Source of the DNA: an uncultured Oscillospiraceae bacterium
GTDB taxonomy: Bacteria; Bacillota; Clostridia; Oscillospirales; Acutalibacteraceae
Reading direction: 5' to 3'
DNA length: 5,649 bases
NCBI GenBank assembly: GCA_900550315.1
Contig: URRK01000119.1
Span: 1-5,649 of the forward strand
Each line of letters opens with the position of its first letter. Position 1 is the stretch's first letter. Of the stretch, positions 1 through 4,744 are shown one piece after another. The position numbers were made by a program, and so were the translations under genes. The notes under the pieces are model-generated. The model had not been told where the DNA came from and did no database searches. It saw only the letters and a list, made by a program, of their open reading frames with translations.

Positions 1-323
1 CTGTTTACCGCATTTTGCAGCAGGAGCTGGAGGGCACCGGCGTTGCCGAGTGGACCCAGCCAAAGGGCGGGTACTTCCTTTCCTTTAACTGCTTACCGGG
101 CTGCGCCGCCAAGGTTGTTAAGCTTAGCGCCGAATACGGCGTTAAATTTACCCCGGCCGGGTCGACCTACCCCTACGGGCAAGACCCGCAGGACTGCAAC
201 ATTCGCTTAGCGCCGTCGTTTGCCACAATTGAGGAAATTAAAACTGCGGTAACGGTACTGGCTTTAGTAACAAAAATTGTTAGCTGCGAAAAACTAATTC
301 AAGAAAAGGAAGGGGTTTTATGA
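1..323 (+). CDS. PLP-dependent aminotransferase, clostridial aspartate-aminotransferase-like type, C-terminal end only
   Basis: This is the 3' end of a gene cut by the left edge; the reading frame is open from base 3, so the true start lies outside. The roughly 106 visible residues are the C-terminal small domain of a fold-type I PLP aminotransferase. Visible landmarks are GGYFLSF, the TPAGSTYPYG segment, and NIRLAPSF, whose Arg (codon at 204-206) matches the conserved Arg that binds the substrate carboxylate in this superfamily. The wording resembles the clostridial 'aspartate aminotransferase, MocR-like' family (Pfam Asp_aminotransf) rather than classical AspC. The PLP-binding Lys is outside the window, so substrate cannot be judged. 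The tail ends normally in a helical stretch. The stop TGA overlaps the atpB start as ATGA, so the two genes are probably co-transcribed and translationally coupled. Family assignment is fairly sure; the exact reaction is not. Confidence 0.8.
   Translation, partial: VYRILQQELEGTGVAEWTQPKGGYFLSFNCLPGCAAKVVKLSAEYGVKFTPAGSTYPYGQDPQDCNIRLAPSFATIEEIKTAVTVLALVTKIVSCEKLIQEKEGVL
306..315 (+). promoter_or_regulatory. Ribosome binding site of atpB inside the aminotransferase gene
   Basis: A purine-rich AAGGAAGGGG lies inside the last codons of the aminotransferase gene. Its AAGGA part ends nine bases before the ATG at 320. It supports that ATG as the atpB start and fits a 4-base ATGA stop/start overlap. 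Confidence 0.65.
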
Positions 324-1144
324 GCAAAAAAAAGAGGCTAACTTTTATTGCTGTTTGGGTTTTGGTTTTGCTGGCCTTGTTGGCAGCGGCCTTACTGGTG
401 CCCGGCGGCGAGAAAAAGGAAAGTATTCAGTCGGTTATGCGGGACGCCGTTTTGCACGGCAGCAACAAAATTTCGCTGTTTGGGTTAAAAGAGGTAAACC
501 CGGCGTACATTTCGGCCTTAACGGTTACCGGCGTTATGCTGCTGTTTGCCTTAATTGTGCGGGTGTTTGCAATTCCGCGTTTTAAAATGGTACCCGGTAA
601 ATTTCAGCTGGTTATAGAGCAGGCGGTTGAATTTTTCAGCAACCTGGCCAGCTCTAACAGCCCGCACCGCAACGGCTTTTTAGGCGCTTACATTTTTGCG
701 GCCGGCGCTTACATTTTTGTTGGCACGCTGTTTGAGCTTTTGGGCCTGCAGGTTGTTACAACCGGCGGCCTTTCGGTAGCGCTTCCGGCCCCGCTTTCGG
801 ATATTAACGCCGCTATTGCCATGGGCTGCCTTTCGTACCTTATTATTCTTTCGGGCGGCATTGCCGGCAACCGGTTAAAGGGTGTTGGGCAAACACTAAA
901 GGATTTTTCGCTGCCCATTTCAATGAGCTTTCGGTTGTTTGGCGCGCTGCTTAGCGGCCTGCTGGTTACCGAGCTGGTTTATTTCTACATTAATTTAAGC
1001 TTTGTGCTGCCGGTAGCGGTTGGCGTAATGTTTACCCTGCTGCACGCATTAATTCAAACCTATGTTTTAACCATGCTGACCGCGCTGTTTTACGGTGAGG
1101 TCTCGGCCCCGCACAAAAAAGCTAAAAAAGCAAAAGCGAATTAA
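320..1144 (+). CDS. atpB: ATP synthase Fo subunit a
   Basis: Subunit a forms the two ion half-channels of Fo and, with the c-ring, converts ion flow into rotation in the cytoplasmic membrane. The protein is 274 residues, close to the usual length. Hydrophobic segments lie near residues 8-27, 64-88, 120-145, 160-182, 197-225 and 228-260. The essential Arg is R205 in SFRLFGALLSG (E. coli R210), and the conserved Gln of the last helix is Q246 in LIQTYVLTMLT (E. coli Q252). Two features are odd. The position of E. coli E219 is Leu (L214), with a Glu four residues later (E218). The nearby His is H242, not aligned with E. coli H245. Residues 122-135 hold a heptad repeat, GAYIFAA then GAYIFVG. The C-terminus is Lys-rich. 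The start overlaps the upstream stop; atpE follows after 18 bases. Identity is secure. Confidence 0.95.
   Translation: MSKKKRLTFIAVWVLVLLALLAAALLVPGGEKKESIQSVMRDAVLHGSNKISLFGLKEVNPAYISALTVTGVMLLFALIVRVFAIPRFKMVPGKFQLVIEQAVEFFSNLASSNSPHRNGFLGAYIFAAGAYIFVGTLFELLGLQVVTTGGLSVALPAPLSDINAAIAMGCLSYLIILSGGIAGNRLKGVGQTLKDFSLPISMSFRLFGALLSGLLVTELVYFYINLSFVLPVAVGVMFTLLHALIQTYVLTMLTALFYGEVSAPHKKAKKAKAN
683..719 (+). repeat. Tandem 16-base exact repeat, period 21, inside atpB
   Basis: GGCGCTTACATTTTTG occurs at 683-698 and again at 704-719. The 21-base period equals seven codons, so the frame is kept and the protein reads GAYIF-AA-GAYIF-VG in a membrane helix of subunit a. It may be a small in-frame duplication or simply the family sequence with identical codon choice. 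Confidence 0.7.
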
Positions 1145-1147
1145 TTT

Positions 1148-1153
1148 TGGAGG
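1148..1153 (+). promoter_or_regulatory. Ribosome binding site of atpE
   Basis: TGGAGG lies nine bases before the ATG at 1163. It is a clear Shine-Dalgarno site in the 18-base atpB/atpE gap. It matters because it supports the long form of subunit c, which includes the signal-like leader, over any internal start. Confidence 0.75.
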
Positions 1154-1162
1154 TTTTGTAAG

Positions 1163-1249
1163 ATGAAAAAGTTTTTAAAAATAGTAACCGTTATTGGCGT
1201 TTTAGCCGCCCTGCTTGGCGTATTTGGCAGCGTTGCCGCTGCAGCCGCC
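1163..1249 (+). other. Predicted signal peptide of subunit c
   Basis: Residues 1-29 have the three-part pattern of a signal peptide: basic MKKFLK, a hydrophobic core of about 15 residues, and a small-residue end, SVAAAAA before TPE. Cleavage after A29 would leave a mature c of about 95 residues. If uncleaved, the segment would be a third membrane helix with an N-in terminus. The cut site is a reading by eye. Confidence 0.6.
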
Positions 1250-1537
1250 ACGCCTGAGACCACCACCGCTGCCGAAGCAACCAAAACAACCCAAGCAACC
1301 ACCGACCAAAGCGCCACCGGCAACAAGGCTATTGCCGCAGCCGTTTGCGTTGGCTTGGCCGCAGCCGCCGGTGCCGTTGGCATGGGCCTTGCCATTGCAA
1401 AATCGGCCGAGGGTATTTCCCGCCAGCCGGAGGCCGAGGGCAAAATTCGTACCAGCCTAATGCTGGGCCTGGTATTTATTGAAACCGCCATTATTTACGC
1501 GTTGATTATTGCTATTCTAATTATTTTTGTACTGTAA
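1163..1537 (+). CDS. atpE: ATP synthase Fo subunit c with N-terminal signal-like extension
   Basis: Subunit c is the hairpin proteolipid that forms the rotating ring of Fo. The protein has 124 residues, against about 70-90 usually. The hairpin occupies roughly residues 55-124. Its first helix has a Gly/Ala-rich stretch (residues 64-75), its polar loop has the hallmark RQPE (R87-E90), and its second helix has the ion-binding carboxylate E107 in LVFIETAIIYAL. Residue 74, matching the Na+-ligand Gln32 of Ilyobacter tartaricus c, is Met, so proton coupling is more likely than sodium. Residues 1-29 look like a cleavable signal peptide: KK at the start, a hydrophobic core, then an Ala run. They are followed by a Thr/Ala-rich spacer (30-54). 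Since c normally has its N-terminus outside, a cleaved leader would give the right topology. A strong ribosome binding site supports the start. Identity is secure; processing is inferred. Confidence 0.93.
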   Translation: MKKFLKIVTVIGVLAALLGVFGSVAAAAATPETTTAAEATKTTQATTDQSATGNKAIAAAVCVGLAAAAGAVGMGLAIAKSAEGISRQPEAEGKIRTSLMLGLVFIETAIIYALIIAILIIFVL

Positions 1538-1552
1538 GGGGGCTGTTAAGCA

Positions 1553-2026
1553 ATGGGAGTTCCGTTAAATATTGACTGGCAGCAAATTTTACTGCATTTG
1601 TTTAATTTTTGCCTGTTGTTTGACGGGTTGTGGCTGCTGCTTTACAAGCCGGTTAAGGGTTTTATGCAAAAGCGAACCGAGTATTACAGCCAAATGCAGC
1701 AGGAAGCTGAAAAAAAGCTTGCCGCTGCCACCAAGCGGGAGAAGGAGTATGATGCCCGCCTGCAAAACGCCGAACAGGAAATTAGCGACCTAAAAAGCAA
1801 CGCTGTGCTGCAGGCCAACCAAACGGCCGAGGGCATTGTTGCCGACGCAAACGCGCAGCGCGAAAAGATTTTAAACGACGCTAAAAAGGCTGCCGACGCC
1901 GAAAAGGAAAAGGCCGTGCAGGAGGCCAACCTGCAAATTGAAGGGTTGGTAGAGGGCGCCATACAAAAAATGTTGAATACCGACGGCGGGGTAGAGGAAT
2001 TTTTAAATTCCGCCGGAAAGGAGTAA
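1553..2026 (+). CDS. atpF: ATP synthase Fo subunit b
   Basis: Subunit b is the peripheral stalk that links membrane subunit a to the F1 head and stops the alpha3beta3 ring from turning with the rotor. The protein has 157 residues, near the 156 of E. coli b. A single N-terminal membrane helix covers about residues 9-30 (NIDWQQILLHLFNFCLLFDG onward). A long charged coiled coil follows (about 38-130), rich in Ala, Glu, Lys and Gln. A short C-terminal segment ends in VEEFL. That end normally grips the C-terminal domain of delta. Only one b gene is seen, so a b2 homodimer is expected. The ATG has AGGGGG ten bases upstream, formed partly by the atpE stop. The gene ends six bases before atpA and in the same frame. 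No delta sequence is fused to it, unlike the mycobacterial b-delta protein. Confidence 0.93.
   Translation: MGVPLNIDWQQILLHLFNFCLLFDGLWLLLYKPVKGFMQKRTEYYSQMQQEAEKKLAAATKREKEYDARLQNAEQEISDLKSNAVLQANQTAEGIVADANAQREKILNDAKKAADAEKEKAVQEANLQIEGLVEGAIQKMLNTDGGVEEFLNSAGKE
2017..2023 (+). promoter_or_regulatory. Ribosome binding site selecting the GTG start of atpA
   Basis: AAAGGAG at the very end of atpF, just before its TAA stop, lies nine bases ahead of the GTG at 2033. The next in-frame candidate, the ATG at 2060, has no comparable site at this spacing, and either start would retain the delta-like domain. Upstream in-frame reading is closed by the atpF stop at 2024. Confidence 0.75.
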
Positions 2027-2032
2027 GGCGCT

Positions 2033-3811
2033 GTGGCAGAGCAAGAGAACAAAACTTTTATGAAGGCCATTCTCCGCAGCTCCAAACAGCCCACCGAGCA
2101 GCAGCTGCAAAAGTTGCAGCAGTTTTTGCAGCAAAAGCACAACGCAACGGTTGAACTTAGCTTTTTGCAGGATGATACCGTTCGCGGCGGCTTTAAAATT
2201 GAGCTGGGCGCCAACAGCACCAAGTTTAACCCGGAGTTTGTTTACGATTGGAGCCTTGCCGGTAAGGCCGAGCAGTTAAAGGAGAAAATTGCCGCCGTTA
2301 TTAAAAACAAGGCGGATGTTATGCCTCTCATTCGCCAAACGGTGGCCGATTTTGCCCCCACCCCGCAGGCCAGCGAGGTTGGCAGCGTGTTAACGGTTGG
2401 CGACGGTATTGCCACCGTTAGCGGTTTGGATCACGCCGAGTACGGTGAAATTCTTGTTTTCAGCGGCGGCATTAAGGGCATGATCTTAGATTTAAAAGAG
2501 CAGGAAATTGGCTGCGTATTGTTTGGGGACGAGGCCGAAATTTGCGAGGGCAGCCCGGTTCACCGCACCGGTAAGGTTGCCGGTATTCCGGTTGGCGAGG
2601 CCTTTATTGGCCGCGTGGTAGACGCTTTAGGCAGCCCTATTGACGGCAAAGGCCCAATTGCCGCCGCCGATTATTGCCCTATTGAAAACCCGGCCCCCGG
2701 TATTACCGAACGGCAGCCGGTAAATAAGCCAATGGAAACGGGGCTGCTGGCCATTGACGCCATGTTCCCCATTGGGCGCGGCCAGCGTGAATTAATTATT
2801 GGCGACCGCCAAACCGGGAAAACCGCCATTGCGGTAGATACCATTTTAAACCAAAAGGGCAAAAACACGGTTTGTATTTATGTTGCCATTGGGCAAAAGG
2901 CCTCCTCGGTGGCTCAGCTGGCCGAGAATTTACGCCGGCACGGCGCAATGGATTACACCATTATTGTAAACGCCACCGCCAGCGATTCCGCCCCGCTGCA
3001 GTATATTGCCCCGTACGCCGGTTGCGCGCTTGGGGAATACTTTATGCACCGCGGGCAGGATGTTTTAATTGTTTATGACGACCTTTCTAAGCACGCTATT
3101 GCTTACCGCACCATTAGCCTTTTGTTAGAGCGCTCGCCGGGGCGCGAGGCCTACCCGGGCGATGTATTTTATTTACATTCCCGTCTGCTGGAGCGTTCTG
3201 CCCGGTTAAGCGAGGCTTTAGGCGGTGGCAGTATGACGGCCCTGCCAATTGTTGAAACGCAGGCCGGCGATGTTTCGGCCTACATTCCTACCAACATTAT
3301 TTCTATTACCGATGGGCAGATTTTTTTAGAGAGCGACCTGTTTTTTGCCGGTCAGCGGCCGGCGGTTAATGTTGGCCTTTCGGTTTCCCGCGTGGGGGGC
3401 GCCGCCCAAACCAAGGCAATGAAAAAGGCGGCCGGCACCATACGGCTGGATTTAGCCCAGTACCGCGAGATGGAAGTGTTTATGCAGTTTTCCAGCGATT
3501 TGGACGAAGCCACCAAGCGCCAGCTGCAGTACGGGCAGGGGCTAATGCGTTTGCTGCGGCAAGAGCAGTACCACCCTTACAGCCAGCACCGGCAGGTTAT
3601 TTTGCTTTGCACCGCTTTGGCGCACGCCTTTGCCGAAATTAAGCCCGAAAAAATTGCCGAGCAAAGCAAGGCGCTGTTGGCAGCGGCCGAAACCGAGCTG
3701 GCACCCCTTTGCGACCAAATTGACCGCACCGGCCAGCTGAGCGACGAGGACAAACAACAAATTGTAAGCTTTAGCAAAAGCTTTTTAAAACCGGCTGCGG
3801 CTTTGCAGTAA
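2033..3811 (+). CDS. atpA: ATP synthase F1 subunit alpha with fused delta C-terminal domain
   Basis: Alpha forms the non-catalytic nucleotide sites of the alpha3beta3 head. The protein is 592 residues against 513 in E. coli. Residues about 97-592 are a complete alpha: the N-terminal helix (PLIRQTVADF), the beta barrel, the P-loop GDRQTGKT (257-264, K263 and T264), the Walker B region with D349-D350 in YDDLSK, the Arg finger R453 in SVSRVGGAAQ (E. coli R376), and the C-terminal helical domain. An 11-residue loop deletion before TALP relative to E. coli is common in Gram-positives. Residues 1-96 are extra, and about 12-90 match the C-terminal domain of subunit delta: EQQLQKLQQFLQQK (E. coli SEQQLAKISAAMEKR) and DWSLAGKAEQLKEKI (E. 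coli DGSVRGRLERLADVL). The domain sits where atpH normally lies. The gene therefore probably also serves a stator role. Alpha identity is certain; the delta reading is strong but made by eye. Confidence 0.95.
   Translation: MAEQENKTFMKAILRSSKQPTEQQLQKLQQFLQQKHNATVELSFLQDDTVRGGFKIELGANSTKFNPEFVYDWSLAGKAEQLKEKIAAVIKNKADVMPLIRQTVADFAPTPQASEVGSVLTVGDGIATVSGLDHAEYGEILVFSGGIKGMILDLKEQEIGCVLFGDEAEICEGSPVHRTGKVAGIPVGEAFIGRVVDALGSPIDGKGPIAAADYCPIENPAPGITERQPVNKPMETGLLAIDAMFPIGRGQRELIIGDRQTGKTAIAVDTILNQKGKNTVCIYVAIGQKASSVAQLAENLRRHGAMDYTIIVNATASDSAPLQYIAPYAGCALGEYFMHRGQDVLIVYDDLSKHAIAYRTISLLLERSPGREAYPGDVFYLHSRLLERSARLSEALGGGSMTALPIVETQAGDVSAYIPTNIISITDGQIFLESDLFFAGQRPAVNVGLSVSRVGGAAQTKAMKKAAGTIRLDLAQYREMEVFMQFSSDLDEATKRQLQYGQGLMRLLRQEQYHPYSQHRQVILLCTALAHAFAEIKPEKIAEQSKALLAAAETELAPLCDQIDRTGQLSDEDKQQIVSFSKSFLKPAAALQ
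2060..2302 (+). other. Delta/OSCP C-terminal-domain-like region of atpA
   Basis: These codons (residues 10-90) encode a domain absent from ordinary alpha subunits. It has the order expected of the delta C-terminal domain: a helix after T21-EQQL, a strand TVELSF, a turn with D47-D48, a strand GGFKIEL, and then D72-WSLAGKAEQL, which matches the family signature D-G-S-(V/L)-R-G-x-L-E-x-L. Relative to E. coli delta it has a longer loop (about residues 61-70) between the last strand and this signature. The first roughly 105 residues of a normal delta, its N-terminal helical bundle, are missing. The domain runs into the alpha N-terminal helix with almost no linker. Confidence 0.85.
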
Positions 3812-3823
3812 GGCGGTGGCGCT

Positions 3824-4744
3824 ATGGCAAACACCAAAGAAATTAAAAATCACATTAAAAGCGTGCGCGACACCCAAAAAATTACCAACGCCATGTATTT
3901 AATTGCCTCTACCAAGCTGCGTAAGGCCCGGGCCGATTTAGACCGTACCCGCCCGTATTTTAACGCCATTAAGGGTGAAATTAAGCGGATTTTTAGAACG
4001 GTTAAGGATGTGCAAAGCCGTTATTTTTACCCGGATGACGGTATGCCCACCTTAGACGGCACCTACGCCTGCCTGGTTATTACGGCCGATAAGGGCTTAG
4101 CGGGTATGTACAACCAAAATGTAATTAAGCAGGCGCTGCAAATGCTAAAGCAGCACCCTAACACTAAGCTGTTTGTGGTAGGGGAGTACGGCCGCCAGTA
4201 TTTTGAGCACCACAACATTCCGGTAGAGCACAGCTTTTTGTACACGGCGCAAAACCCCACCATGCCCCGCGCGCGGGAGATTTGCAACATTTTGTTAGAG
4301 CTTTACGAGCAGGGCAGCGTGCAAAAAATTTTTGTGCTTTATACCGATATTAAAAACGGCCTTTACGAGGAGGCTAAATTAGAGCGCTTGCTGCCCTTTC
4401 ACCGCAAAGCGTTTGCCTCTAACCAAAACGAAAAGGCGGTTAAAACGCCTTTTGAATTTGCCCCCTCGGTAAACGAAGTGTTAGATAATATTATTCCAAG
4501 CTATGTTTCGGGTTACATTTACAGCGCGCTGGTAGATAGCTTTTGCAGCGAGCAAAGCGCCCGCATGGCGGCAATGGATTCGGCCAACCGCAACGCCGAA
4601 AAAATACTTTCCAGCTTAACGGTGCAGTATAACCGCCTGCGGCAGGCCGCCATTACGCAGGAAATTGTAGAGGTTTCGGCCGGGGCGCTGGCCCAAAAAA
4701 GAAAAGCGCGCAAAATAAACCAAGAGGAGATGAACGCCCGGTGA
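3824..4744 (+). CDS. atpG: ATP synthase F1 subunit gamma with extended basic C-terminus
   Basis: Gamma is the central rotor shaft that turns inside alpha3beta3 and couples c-ring rotation to catalysis. The protein has 306 residues, against 287 in E. coli. The N-terminal coiled-coil helix is clear: EIKNHIKSVRDTQKITNAM, with M24 matching E. coli M23. The central Rossmann-like domain starts with LVITADKGLAGMYN (the family has SDRGLCGGLN here). The C-terminal helix carries SARMAAMDSANRNAEKI and RLRQAAITQEI. After ITQE, E. coli gamma has 11 more residues; this one has 26, ending with QKRKARK and then an acidic/polar tail. The ATG is preceded by TAAGGCGGTGG, a modest ribosome binding site built into the atpA stop, with a 12-base gap. 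The stop overlaps the atpD start as GTGA. Identity is secure. Confidence 0.95.
   Translation: MANTKEIKNHIKSVRDTQKITNAMYLIASTKLRKARADLDRTRPYFNAIKGEIKRIFRTVKDVQSRYFYPDDGMPTLDGTYACLVITADKGLAGMYNQNVIKQALQMLKQHPNTKLFVVGEYGRQYFEHHNIPVEHSFLYTAQNPTMPRAREICNILLELYEQGSVQKIFVLYTDIKNGLYEEAKLERLLPFHRKAFASNQNEKAVKTPFEFAPSVNEVLDNIIPSYVSGYIYSALVDSFCSEQSARMAAMDSANRNAEKILSSLTVQYNRLRQAAITQEIVEVSAGALAQKRKARKINQEEMNAR
4724..4729 (+). promoter_or_regulatory. Ribosome binding site for the GTG start of atpD
   Basis: GAGGAG inside the last gamma codons lies 11 bases before the GTG at 4741. It supports a beta subunit beginning (M)NVGKITQVSGPVVD, the normal family start. It also means the basic gamma tail region is under double use, for protein and for translation initiation. 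Confidence 0.6.

Noticed and set aside
1141..1491. Minus-strand and alternative plus-frame open frames over atpE
   Set aside because: They mirror the Ala/Thr-rich coding sequence of subunit c and have low-complexity products with no family features.
1553..2026. Possible b-delta fusion as in mycobacteria
   Set aside because: Subunit b has normal length and end, and no delta-like sequence after its coiled coil.
2060..2062. ATG at alpha codon 10 as an alternative start
   Set aside because: The GTG at 2033 has a good ribosome site at nine bases; the choice changes only nine residues and does not affect the delta-like domain.
1684..2223. Long open frame on the minus strand across atpF and the start of atpA (179 codons)
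   Set aside because: It is Ser/Cys/Ala-rich, antisense to well-identified genes, has no recognisable motif, and is explained by the codon bias of the coiled-coil coding strand.
2033..2302. Frameshift or assembly error creating the alpha extension
   Set aside because: The frame is continuous, codon use matches the rest of the gene, and the domain keeps delta's conserved residues, which an artefact would not produce.
3766..3786. Hairpin AAGCTTT-AGCA-AAAGCTT followed by a T run near the end of atpA, resembling an intrinsic terminator
   Set aside because: The stem is short and A/T-rich, it lies within intact alpha codons (SFSKSF), and the operon clearly continues. At most it is a weak pause or processing site.
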